NCBI GenBank assembly: GCA_945947575.1
Contig: CAMEYM010000003.1
Span: 57,445 to 121,444, forward strand
Direction of reading: 5' to 3'
Length of the DNA stretch: 64,000 nucleotides
From: Rhizobium sp. Q54
GTDB lineage: Bacteria; Pseudomonadota; Alphaproteobacteria; UBA2966; CAIVPW01
The position numbers and the translations under genes are program-made. Positions 16,265 through 23,309 of this stretch are shown here, one piece after another; position 1 is the first letter of the stretch; the number at the start of each line of letters is the position of its first letter. The notes below the pieces were generated by a model. The model made no database searches and was not told the DNA's origin. It saw nothing but the letters and a program-made list of their open reading frames with translations.

Positions 16265-16681
16265 ATGAAGCAGGCGATGACCCGCCTTTCCATTGCCGGC
16301 CGCGGCCGCGGCCTGCAGGAGATCACCCCGGCCCTGGCGGACTGGGTAAACGGCAGCGGCATCCGTGAGGGGCTGCTCACCGCGTTCATCCCGCACACCT
16401 CCGCGACGCTGCTCATCAACGAGAACGCCGACTCCGATGTCGCCCGTGACCTCGAGGACTTCTTCGTGCGCGTCGCACCCGAAGGCGGCGGCTATCGCCA
16501 CGAGAACGAGGGGCCCGACGACATGCCGGCCCACATCCGCTCGGCCCTCACCAACACCGATCTGCAGATCCCGGTGCTCGGCGGGCGCATGGCGCTCGGC
16601 ACCTGGCAGGGCGTGTTCCTGTTCGAGCACCGCGCCGAGCCGCGCAAGCGCGACGTCGTCTTGCATCTGCTCGGGGAGTAG
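16265..16681 (+). CDS. yjbQ: YjbQ / UPF0047 family protein
   Basis: A 138-residue single-domain protein of the YjbQ family, some members of which have a weak thiamine-phosphate synthase activity; the physiological role is unsettled. Family landmarks are LLTAFIPHTSATLLINENAD, the acidic-His region RHENEGPDDMPAHIRSAL, and GTWQGVFLFEHR, which supply the conserved His and Glu residues at the trimer active site. The ATG at 16265 gives the standard N-terminus MKQAMTRLSIAG. It faces the TetR gene across three palindromes and may be its target. A GC-rich inverted repeat follows the stop. Confidence 0.9.
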   Translation: MKQAMTRLSIAGRGRGLQEITPALADWVNGSGIREGLLTAFIPHTSATLLINENADSDVARDLEDFFVRVAPEGGGYRHENEGPDDMPAHIRSALTNTDLQIPVLGGRMALGTWQGVFLFEHRAEPRKRDVVLHLLGE

Positions 16682-16907
16682 CCATCCCCCGCGCCCGGGT
16701 GTTGCAAGCCTGGGCGGGTGCGGGGGCAATCAAGACTCTGCTCAATCCCTGAGCATTCCCCGGCAATCGTTGTGCGTATTGCGGCAACGTGACAGAGCGG
16801 CGCAGCGAGGCGCCGCGGTTTTCCTGGCCTCTCCGCGTGGGCTCGGCTGGCCCGTGGCTTGCTATGCAGGGCCCGGGGGATCGGTTCACCGGTCGCGAGT
16901 AACGCAT

Positions 16908-17357
16908 ATGAACATCGATGGCATCCTGATCGCAGCGTCCACGCCGGAGCGTGGCCGCCTGCTGATCGAACAGCTGGCTGCGGCCGGCTGGTCCGGCATC
17001 TCCGTTTTCGACCCGATGCGCGCCGATGCGCTGACGTTTGTCCGCGGCCTCAATCCAACCGTCGTCGTGCTCGAGCTCGGCGATCCCAATAGTCAGGCCC
17101 GCGAGCAGGTGTTCCGCCTCGCCCGCGAGCGGCGCTGGCCGATCGTCGCGTTCGTCGACCAGGCCGACGCCGCGACCCTCGATGCGGCAATGTCCGCGGG
17201 TGTCGCTTCGTATGTCGTGCGGGGCTTGTGGCCGGGCCGCGTCCAGCCGGTCGTCGAGACGGCGATCGCCCGCCACCGCCAAATGGAGCACCTGCGCCGC
17301 GAGCGCGACGACGCCGTCAACGCCTTCGCCGCGTTCTATCGCCCCGTCGGCACCTAG
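16908..17357 (+). CDS. NasT-like pseudo-receiver protein lacking the ANTAR domain
   Basis: A 149-residue protein closely resembling the first two thirds of NasT/AmiR-type antitermination regulators: a receiver-like fold (ILIAASTPERGRLLIEQLAA, PTVVVLELGDPNSQ, VAFVDQADAATLDAAMSAGV, SYVVRGLWPGRV) followed by the coiled-coil linker ARHRQMEHLRRERDDAV. In full-length proteins an RNA-binding ANTAR domain of about 55 residues with a motif like KxxIxxAKGxLM comes next; here the chain stops after AFAAFYRPVGT. It may act as a dominant partner or sensor without RNA binding, or be a decayed regulator. No nitrate-assimilation genes are nearby. Confidence 0.75.
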   Translation: MNIDGILIAASTPERGRLLIEQLAAAGWSGISVFDPMRADALTFVRGLNPTVVVLELGDPNSQAREQVFRLARERRWPIVAFVDQADAATLDAAMSAGVASYVVRGLWPGRVQPVVETAIARHRQMEHLRRERDDAVNAFAAFYRPVGT

Positions 17358-17417
17358 GAGCGACGCGCTCGCGCGGTGCGAAGCGCCCGCGAAGAAGCCG
17401 TCGCCGGTTGCCAGCGT

Positions 17418-18155
17418 CTAGTGTGAGCGCGCATACGCGCCGAAGTACGCGCACAGCTCTTCCTCGAGGGCGGCCGCGTCGAACGGAATGGACTCCAGCC
17501 ATGCGCGCGGTGTCTCGGCGATCCATGTCCGGACGTCGTCGCGCTCTGGAATGCGTGCGGGCAGCGAAGCCGCGGCGCGCACCGGTGACGACGCAAGGAA
17601 GTGGCCGGCAGGCAGGGCAAACGACAACTTCGTGCTGTTGACGATGCGATCGAGGAACAGGCAGGCGCCGAAATCGATGGCCCACGGCTGTCCGCCCGCA
17701 TCGATCAGCACATTGGGATTGGCCACCGTGCGATCGACGTTCTGCAGCAGCCGGTCGGCGCGCTCGAGGCGCGCGGTGAACCCTTCCGGCAGGCGGCCGA
17801 GTTCGACCGCGGTCGCTACGCGCGCGTCAGGCAGGTACGCAACGCCGAGGTTCCAGCCGTAGCTGCGCTGCAGCATTTCGTCGAACTCGTCGGTCCCGAT
17901 CTGCCAGGGAAACCCGGGCGGCAGGAACAGCGGGCGCACCGCCGGCATCGCCACGTCGAGGTGCGCGGCGATGCGGCTCGCCAGGAACTCGGCGAGCAGG
18001 CTACGCGGCCCCGATGCCGAGCCCGACAGCTTGAGGAGGTGCTTCTCTCCCGTCGCCGTTTCAGCGAGCGCCGGGAACGCGCTGCCGCCGCGCATGATCG
18101 ATAGCAGGCGCGCGACGGTGTGCGCGGGCGCGGCGCCCGACTCGGTCGTGCTCAT
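17418..18155 (-). CDS. HipA-like kinase-fold protein
   Basis: A 245-residue protein matching the stand-alone HipA-like kinase domain (HipA_2 type). An N-terminal lobe contains GEKHLLKLSGS, with a Lys that could bind ATP phosphates; the catalytic loop is represented by QNVDRTVANPNVLID (Asp and Asn) and the metal-binding Asp by WAIDFGACLF. HipA toxins phosphorylate glutamyl-tRNA synthetase, but this short form is only distantly related and no HipB antitoxin is adjacent. It is therefore an orphan kinase of unknown substrate. A receiver-domain gene follows the same strand upstream, 32 bases away, which may indicate a joint operon. Confidence 0.75.
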   Translation of the reverse strand: MSTTESGAAPAHTVARLLSIMRGGSAFPALAETATGEKHLLKLSGSASGPRSLLAEFLASRIAAHLDVAMPAVRPLFLPPGFPWQIGTDEFDEMLQRSYGWNLGVAYLPDARVATAVELGRLPEGFTARLERADRLLQNVDRTVANPNVLIDAGGQPWAIDFGACLFLDRIVNSTKLSFALPAGHFLASSPVRAAASLPARIPERDDVRTWIAETPRAWLESIPFDAAALEEELCAYFGAYARSH

Positions 18156-18187
18156 GGCGGGTAGGTAGGGAGTGCGCGCCCGTACGT

Positions 18188-18616
18188 CTACAGGGCCGCG
18201 CGCACTTCGTCGGTCTGCCCGGCGAGGCCGAACTGGCCCAGCGCGCGGATCAAGTCCTCGGGGAAGTACGGCTTGCGCAGGAAGGCCATGGCCGTGTCGC
18301 CGACGAAGCGCTTGCGCAGCACGTCCTCGTCGTAGCCGCTCACCATGACGATCGGCACGTGCGGCAGGCGGGCGCGCATCTTGACGGCAAGGTCGTCGCC
18401 GCGGCCGTCGGGCAGGCCGACGTCGACGATGCAGGCACTGAGCGCCTGGCCGCCGTCCATGGCGGCGAGGGCCGATCGCACGGAGTCCGCTTCGGTGACG
18501 GCGAACCCCAGCATCTCGAGCTCCTCGACGATGACCATGCGCACCAGCGCTTCGTCCTCGACGACAAGGAGCCTGGGCTTGGGGGACGCGGAGCGGGGGG
18601 AACTAGTGGAGGACAT
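18188..18616 (-). CDS. Stand-alone response-regulator receiver protein
   Basis: A 142-residue CheY-like single-domain regulator. The acidic pair is in LLVVEDEALVR, the phospho-accepting Asp in ACIVDVGLPDGRG, the Thr/Ser position in PIVMVSGYDED, and the Lys in AFLRKPYFPEDL, all in order. An N-terminal Ser/Pro tail precedes the domain. There is no output domain, so it probably acts by protein contact or in a phosphorelay with an unlinked kinase. The ATG at 18616 follows GTGCCCGATG leader sequence without a clear ribosome-binding site, so start positions further upstream in frame are possible. Confidence 0.85.
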   Translation of the reverse strand: MSSTSSPRSASPKPRLLVVEDEALVRMVIVEELEMLGFAVTEADSVRSALAAMDGGQALSACIVDVGLPDGRGDDLAVKMRARLPHVPIVMVSGYDEDVLRKRFVGDTAMAFLRKPYFPEDLIRALGQFGLAGQTDEVRAAL

Positions 18617-18720
18617 CGGTGCCCGATGAGAGTTCCAGTAGTTCCCCCGTTTTCGCACCCATTCGCAACCCCGGCCAACACCCGATACCGGGGGGCCGTG
18701 GGGCTGTAAGGTTGGTCTGC

Positions 18721-18831
18721 TTACTTCTTCTTCGCGGGAGCCGGTGCGGCCTTGCCGGCCGGAGCCGCCTTCGGCTTCTCTTGCTTCGGCTTCTTCTTCT
18801 CTTTGGTGGAGCGCTGTTGACCCTTTGCCAT
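18721..18831 (-). CDS. Short Lys/Ala-rich conserved protein
   Basis: A 36-residue protein starting MAKGQQRSTKEKKKPKQEKP and ending in an Ala/Pro/Lys tail. An AGGAAA ribosome-binding site sits seven to twelve bases before the ATG. I recognise the MAKGQxRSxKExKKPK start from very short hypothetical proteins scattered through Proteobacteria; their role is unknown. The strong positive charge suggests nucleic-acid or ribosome association, but that is inference. It lies between the receiver gene and tRNA-Leu. Confidence 0.65.
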   Translation of the reverse strand: MAKGQQRSTKEKKKPKQEKPKAAPAGKAAPAPAKKK

Positions 18832-18930
18832 CGCGATTTCCTTTCATCAGCGGTCCGGCGCTGCGGGCGCGGACCGGAAGCAGGGTCGGCCAGGAGTAGC
18901 CGCCCTCGCACCCTTCCCCTACGCCGGTCG

Positions 18931-19016
18931 TGGTGCCCCTGGCCGGACTCGAACCAGCACGTTCTTGCGAACAACAGATTTTGAGTCTGCCGCGTCTACC
19001 ATTCCGCCACAGGGGC
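18931..19016 (-). tRNA. tRNA-Leu (CAA anticodon)
   Basis: On the minus strand the acceptor GCCCCTG pairs with CAGGGGC. The anticodon loop CTCAAAA gives CAA, and the long variable arm TGTTCGCAAGAACG marks a class II tRNA. The T arm GGTTCGAGTCC and an encoded CCA are present. Confidence 0.95.
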
Positions 19017-19032
19017 CCAAGGTGCGCGGGCG

Positions 19033-19060
19033 ATAATAGCGAGCGTATGCAGCGCGGCAA
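19033..19060 (-). promoter_or_regulatory. Promoter of tRNA-Leu
   Basis: On the minus strand TTGCCG, 16 bases, TATTAT, with the -10 box 16 bases before the tRNA 5' end. Confidence 0.6.
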
Positions 19061-19106
19061 GAGTCCCGCGCGAATTTCGCGTGCGAATACTGCGTCGTTG
19101 CTTCGG

Positions 19107-19136
19107 TTGGCGCGCGCACCCGCGGGCTGGTATAGC
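19107..19136 (+). promoter_or_regulatory. Promoter of the dsbB-coq7 operon
   Basis: TTGGCG (19107-19112), 18 bases, TATAGC (19131-19136). The ATG of dsbB is eight bases after the -10 box, so the transcript should be leaderless or nearly so. Confidence 0.45.
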
Positions 19137-19144
19137 CGCGAGCG

Positions 19145-19669
19145 ATGATGCACCCGATGCTGGCGACACTGACACGCGGCGGACGCGGCCCCGCCCTCAT
19201 CGCCCTCGTCTCGTTCGTGGTCGTCGGCTCGGCGGTCGCCTCTCAAGTGTGGGGCGGCCTCAGCCCGTGCAAGCTGTGCTGGTATCAGCGCTACCCCTAC
19301 GCCCTCACCATCGCCTTGGGGCTCGGCGGCGCGCTGCTCGCTGGGCGCGGCGCCAACCGGGCGGCCGCGCTGCTGAGCTTCTGGTGCGCGGTGGCGTTCC
19401 TGCTGGGCGCCACCGTCGCCGCCTTCCACGTCGGCGTCGAGCAGGGCTGGTGGCAAGGCTCCACCGCCTGCACCGGCGGCGGCGCCGGCCAGGGCCGCAC
19501 CGTGGACGAGCTGCGCCAGCTGATCGAGACCGCGCCGGTGATCCGCTGCGACGAGGTGCAATGGTCCCTCTTCGGCGTCTCCATGGCGGGGTACAATTTC
19601 CTCGTCTCGCTCGCCCTGGCCGCATTCGCCGCGCTGGTCGCGCGCACCTTGGAGCACCGCCGCCCGTGA
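19145..19669 (+). CDS. dsbB: DsbB family disulfide bond formation protein
   Basis: A 174-residue inner-membrane protein with four predicted spans. DsbB reoxidises the periplasmic oxidase DsbA and passes electrons to quinone. The first redox pair is in SPCKLCWYQRYPYA, the family signature; a second periplasmic loop has GSTACTGGGAG and a further Cys in VIRCDEVQW, which can supply the second pair. The quinone-binding Arg follows the first CxxC as WYQR. The stop overlaps the start of coq7 (GTGA), linking disulfide formation to ubiquinone synthesis, a pairing that makes sense because DsbB depends on ubiquinone. Confidence 0.92.
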   Translation: MMHPMLATLTRGGRGPALIALVSFVVVGSAVASQVWGGLSPCKLCWYQRYPYALTIALGLGGALLAGRGANRAAALLSFWCAVAFLLGATVAAFHVGVEQGWWQGSTACTGGGAGQGRTVDELRQLIETAPVIRCDEVQWSLFGVSMAGYNFLVSLALAAFAALVARTLEHRRP

Positions 19670-20223
19670 AGCGTCGCGACAAGTCCCCCCGGCGCCTGCC
19701 CGGCGACCCGACCGCCGCCCAAGAGGTCGAGCGGGCGCTGCGCGTCGATCATGCCGGCGAGTACGGCGCCGTACGCATCTATGCCGGCCAGCTCGCCGTG
19801 CTGGGGCGCGGACGGGTCGCCGACACCGTCCGCCACATGGCCGACCAGGAACAGCGCCACCTCGCCGCGTTCCAAACTCTTTTGGTCGAGCGCGGCGTCC
19901 GCCCCACAGTCCTGGCGCCGGTGTGGAGCGCCGCCGGCTTCGCCCTCGGCGCCGCCACCGCCCTGCTTGGGCCGAAGGCCGCCATGGCCTGCACCGAGGC
20001 AGTCGAAGAAGTCATCGATGGCCACTACCGCGGCCAGGTCGAGCGTCTCGCCGAGGCCGAGCCCGCCCTGTGCGCGACGCTGGAACGCTTCCGCGGCGAG
20101 GAGATCGAGCATCGCGACATCGCCCGCGCCGAGGGCGCCCGCGAGGCCCCCGGCTATCCCGTGCTGACGGGCGCCGTGCGCACGGCCACTCGCCTCGCCA
20201 TCTGGCTGTCCGAGCGGATATGA
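19666..20223 (+). CDS. coq7: 2-polyprenyl-3-methyl-6-methoxy-1,4-benzoquinone monooxygenase (demethoxyubiquinone hydroxylase)
   Basis: A 185-residue ferritin-like diiron enzyme that hydroxylates demethoxyubiquinone in the penultimate step of ubiquinone synthesis. The iron ligands appear in two repeats: VDHAGEYGAVRIYAG and MADQEQRHLAAF, then CTEAVEEVIDGHY and EEIEHRDIA. A basic N-terminal tail (MKRRDKSPRRLPGD) precedes the domain. The GTG start overlaps the dsbB stop and the TGA stop overlaps the next ATG, so three genes are translationally chained. Confidence 0.93.
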   Translation: MKRRDKSPRRLPGDPTAAQEVERALRVDHAGEYGAVRIYAGQLAVLGRGRVADTVRHMADQEQRHLAAFQTLLVERGVRPTVLAPVWSAAGFALGAATALLGPKAAMACTEAVEEVIDGHYRGQVERLAEAEPALCATLERFRGEEIEHRDIARAEGAREAPGYPVLTGAVRTATRLAIWLSERI

Positions 20224-20651
20224 TCTTGGCGGCCATGCCCCTCCGCCACCGGAACTCCGAGACGTGCCGGACGGTCGCGCGGAACGCGCGCTATGGGCGC
20301 GGAGCGCGCCCGCAATTGGCGGTCCTGCTCGCCTTCTTTGCGCTGCTGATGCCGGCGCTGTTGCCGTTCGGCGTGCAGCCGGTGGCCGCCGTCGGCAGCT
20401 ACGTGTTACCCCACGCCCACTCCCATGCCGCCGACGCGATGCAGCCGCATGACCACGGCGGCGGCGGCGAAGCGGTACCCGATGCCGCCCAGCTCCTCAG
20501 CCCGGCCATCTTCGCGTTCCTGCTTGCCGTGGCGATGCTGGCGACGTCCTTCTCGGCGTCGCGGCACGGCCTCGCTCCGGGCGCGACGTGCCTCGCGCCC
20601 ACCCGGCGTTTCTCGCGCGCACGACCGCGCGCTCCTCCCGCCCAAGGCTAG
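20220..20651 (+). CDS. Small membrane protein with exported His-rich loop
   Basis: A 143-residue protein with a basic N-terminus, a first membrane span (LAVLLAFFALLMPALLPFG), a loop with the metal-ligand cluster YVLPHAHSHAADAMQPHDHG, and a second span (LLSPAIFAFLLAVAMLAT), followed by a basic Pro/Arg tail. The architecture recalls small DUF2946-like proteins associated with copper loci. The next two genes are YcnI-like and CopC-CopD-like, so a role in periplasmic copper handling is likely but inferred. It overlaps coq7 by ATGA. Confidence 0.65.
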   Translation: MILAAMPLRHRNSETCRTVARNARYGRGARPQLAVLLAFFALLMPALLPFGVQPVAAVGSYVLPHAHSHAADAMQPHDHGGGGEAVPDAAQLLSPAIFAFLLAVAMLATSFSASRHGLAPGATCLAPTRRFSRARPRAPPAQG

Positions 20652-20724
20652 TCGCTGTTGTTGAAAACGCGCGCGGCGCCCGCTGCCGTGCGCGGCGACA
20701 CGCCTTCTGCAAGGGAGACATCCG

Positions 20725-21237
20725 GTGTCCCGACACCCTTCTTTGGCGATCCTGCTGGCGGCACTGACCGCGGCAGCCATCGCACCCGCATCTGCCCACG
20801 TCGGCCTCGAGCCGGCGCAGGCGGCCGCGAACACAACCATCGCGCTCGGCTTCCGCATCGGCCACGGCTGCGGCACCTCTCCGACCACGGCCGTAAAGAT
20901 TCGCATCCCTGCCGGCGTAACCGCCGTGCAGCCGCAACCCAAGGCCGGCTGGACGCTCACCGTCGTCCGCGCGCAAGCGCCTGCTGGCGCCGCTCCGGCG
21001 GCGGACCAGCCGGCGGCCCCGCCGGTCGCCGAGGTGCACTGGACCGGCGGCAATCTGCCGGTCGAGTTCTACGACACGTTCTTCGTGCGCATGCGCCTGC
21101 CCGCGACGCCGAACGCCACGGTGTACTTTCCGGTGGTGCAGGAATGCGTGTCAGGCGTGCATCGCTGGATCGACGTGCCGCAGGCCGGCCAGGCGGAGCC
21201 GGCCGAGCCGGCGCCGGGCCTGCGCCTCACTCCGTAG
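20725..21237 (+). CDS. YcnI-family (DUF1775) copper-binding protein
   Basis: A 170-residue exported protein. The signal peptide ends ASA and cleavage would leave HVGLEP, exposing an N-terminal His; in YcnI proteins this His with a nearby Glu/Trp forms a copper site. The domain core has GFRIGHGCGTSPTTAVKIRI and ends with CVSGVHRWIDVP. An Ala/Pro linker of about 20 residues is inserted in the middle. YcnI proteins act with CopC/CopD in copper acquisition or homeostasis, consistent with the fused gene eight bases downstream. GTG start behind AAGGGAGA. Confidence 0.88.
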   Translation: MSRHPSLAILLAALTAAAIAPASAHVGLEPAQAAANTTIALGFRIGHGCGTSPTTAVKIRIPAGVTAVQPQPKAGWTLTVVRAQAPAGAAPAADQPAAPPVAEVHWTGGNLPVEFYDTFFVRMRLPATPNATVYFPVVQECVSGVHRWIDVPQAGQAEPAEPAPGLRLTP

Positions 21238-21244
21238 TGCACCC

Positions 21245-22879
21245 GTGACGGCGCGGCACATCTTGATCGCCGCGTGCGTTTGGCTGGGGGCCGCGTTCGT
21301 CGCGGCCCCTGCCTTCGGGCATGCCGCGTTGCTCGGCACGGACCCCGCCGACCGCGCCGTGGTCGCGACGGCGCCGCCGTCAGTGACGCTGCGCTTCAAC
21401 GAGCCGGTGCGGCTCGTCTTCGTGCGCCTGCTCGATGCGAGCGGACGCATCGTCGCCGAGGCTCCGGCCGGCGGCGAGGCAGCCAGCATCGAAGTGCCGC
21501 TGCCCAGCGCGCTGCCTGCCGGGAACTATCTGGTCACCTACCGCGTCCTCTCTGCCGACGCCCACGCCATCGCCGGCACCTGGGTGTTCGCCGTCGGCGC
21601 CGCGCCGGAACGGTGGCCGGATGCGCAGGCGCAAGACCTGCACGCTCCGGCATGGCGCGCCGTCGCGGCCGCCAACCGCGCGCTCCACTTCCTGGCGCTG
21701 GCGCTGGTGGCGGGCGCGACCGCGTTCATCGCGTTGATGAAGGACCAGGCTGGTGTGCTGCGGCCGCTCCTGCGCCCCAACGTCGGCGTCGCGGTGATGG
21801 TCGGCGTCGCCAGCGCCGGCCTCGCCATCCTCGCCCAGGGCGGCATCGTCCTCGACGCGCCGTTCAGTGCCAGCAAAGTCGGCGACGTGTGGCGCGCCGG
21901 GCTGGCCACCACCCAGAGCCGCCAGTCGATCGCCGCTGCCGCGTTGCTGCTGGCGACCTGGCAAGCGGGCTGGACGCCGCGCGCCCGCGCCGTGTGGGCG
22001 CCCGCCGCCATCGCCGTCGCGGCGCTCGCCACCCTCGCCGCCACCGGCCACGTCGTTACCGCCGCCTCGCATTGGCTGACGGTGCCGGTGCTGCTCGCCC
22101 ATGCCATCCCGGCGCTGCTGTGGGTCGGCTCGCTCGTGCCGCTGCTGTTGGCTCTCGAAGGCCGCGACGGCGGCCGCGCCGTTCTGCGCTTCGCCCGTGT
22201 CGCGCCGTTCGGGTTGCTGCTGCTGGTGGCCGCCGGTGCCGCCATCGCCTTCCTGCAGGTGGGCACCTGGAGCGGCCTCACCGGCACATCCTACGGCCAG
22301 GCGCTCGCGCTGAAGTCTGCCATCGTCGGCATGCTGCTGGTGGTCGCCGCGATCAATCGTTGGCGCTTCACGCCATTGCTGCAGACGGCACCCGATGTCG
22401 CACGCGCCAGCTTGCGCCGCATGATCGCCGTCGAGATCGCGCTCGGCGTGACCGCCCTCGCGATCACCGCCGTGCTCGCGCAGACTCCGCCGCCGCGCTC
22501 CTTGCGCGCCATCGACACCGCGACGGAGACCCACGACCACGAAGCTGCCGCCGAGCCCGGCTACGCCGTCGGCGCCGTGGCCCAGGGCAAGACCGCCATC
22601 ATTGCGGTGGTGCCGGCGCGCGCCGGCCGCAACACCCTCACCGTGGCGCTGCGGGGCGGCGGCTGGACGGATATCATGCCGCTCTCGGTGACCGCGTCGC
22701 TGTCGAACACCGCCGCCGGCATCGAGCCGATCGTGCGCGAGCTGCCGCGCCTCGGACCCCGCATCTACGAGCTGGCCGGGCCCGAGTTCGCTGTCCCCGG
22801 CGAGTGGACCGTGAAGATCGACGTGCTCATCAGCGATTTCGAGCGCGTCACCTACACCGCGCCGATTCCCGTGCGGTAG
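21245..22879 (+). CDS. CopC-CopD fusion copper transport protein
   Basis: A 544-residue protein. After a signal peptide ending AFG, the mature chain starts HAALLGTDPADRA: the N-terminal His and a later DAHAIAGTW are the CopC copper ligands (residues about 25-120). Eight or so membrane spans (about 145-410) form the CopD domain, followed by a His-containing cytoplasmic or periplasmic stretch (ETHDHEAAAEPG) and a beta-rich C-terminal domain of about 110 residues. CopC-CopD fusions are thought to import copper from the periplasm, for example for cuproenzymes. The GTG start follows the YcnI stop by seven bases. Confidence 0.9.
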   Translation: MTARHILIAACVWLGAAFVAAPAFGHAALLGTDPADRAVVATAPPSVTLRFNEPVRLVFVRLLDASGRIVAEAPAGGEAASIEVPLPSALPAGNYLVTYRVLSADAHAIAGTWVFAVGAAPERWPDAQAQDLHAPAWRAVAAANRALHFLALALVAGATAFIALMKDQAGVLRPLLRPNVGVAVMVGVASAGLAILAQGGIVLDAPFSASKVGDVWRAGLATTQSRQSIAAAALLLATWQAGWTPRARAVWAPAAIAVAALATLAATGHVVTAASHWLTVPVLLAHAIPALLWVGSLVPLLLALEGRDGGRAVLRFARVAPFGLLLLVAAGAAIAFLQVGTWSGLTGTSYGQALALKSAIVGMLLVVAAINRWRFTPLLQTAPDVARASLRRMIAVEIALGVTALAITAVLAQTPPPRSLRAIDTATETHDHEAAAEPGYAVGAVAQGKTAIIAVVPARAGRNTLTVALRGGGWTDIMPLSVTASLSNTAAGIEPIVRELPRLGPRIYELAGPEFAVPGEWTVKIDVLISDFERVTYTAPIPVR

Positions 22880-23031
22880 ACGGCGGAGGCAGGGCGGGTA
22901 CGGCGAACTCAATCTCTCCCCCGCTCCATGCGCTTCCGTACTAGGCCGACCAAATAGGCGTCGCCCCCGTTCGCTTCCTGCTGTTCCGGCTGGCAACGGC
23001 AGATGGTGTGTGCGCGACGCGAAGTGGGACT

Positions 23032-23152
23032 GCGGAAAGCCTTCCCGCTTTCCTGCGCAACTCGCCCCGGCCCTGGTTGGGCCGGGGCACCTTTGAACGA
23101 ACGAGCCCCCGCGCAGGGTCGAACCCCTGACGGGGGTTCGTTACTTCAGGTG
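23032..23152. ncRNA. Hairpin-rich intergenic element, candidate structured RNA
   Basis: Within a 430-base gap between the copper operon and aroA, three hairpins follow one another: GGAAAGC/GCTTTCC (23034-23053), a perfect 10-bp stem GCCCCGGCCC/GGGCCGGGGC with a 5-base loop (23064-23088), and a long hairpin with AACGAA/TTCGTT, CCCCCG/CGGGGG and CAGGG/CCCTG (23096-23142), closed further out by CACCT/AGGTG. The strand of any transcript is unknown and I recognise no Rfam class; terminator or leader function is also possible. The rest of the gap shows nothing I can name. Confidence 0.35.
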
Positions 23153-23309
23153 GGATATGGCGGGCAGGATGGGCGCCCAAGTTCGTCATGTTCTACGGAG
23201 CTCGCGGCCAGCGGTGCGTGAGTGGCGCGACGCGCTCGCCTAGCCCGCGCGGCGTCCGGGCATGGCCACCGCATGGCGGCCGGGCGGGTGCGGGCGTACA
23301 ACGGGCGCC

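Noticed and set aside
16682..16730. Terminator after yjbQ
   Set aside because: A GC-rich inverted repeat exists, but there is no T tract and the pairing is interrupted.
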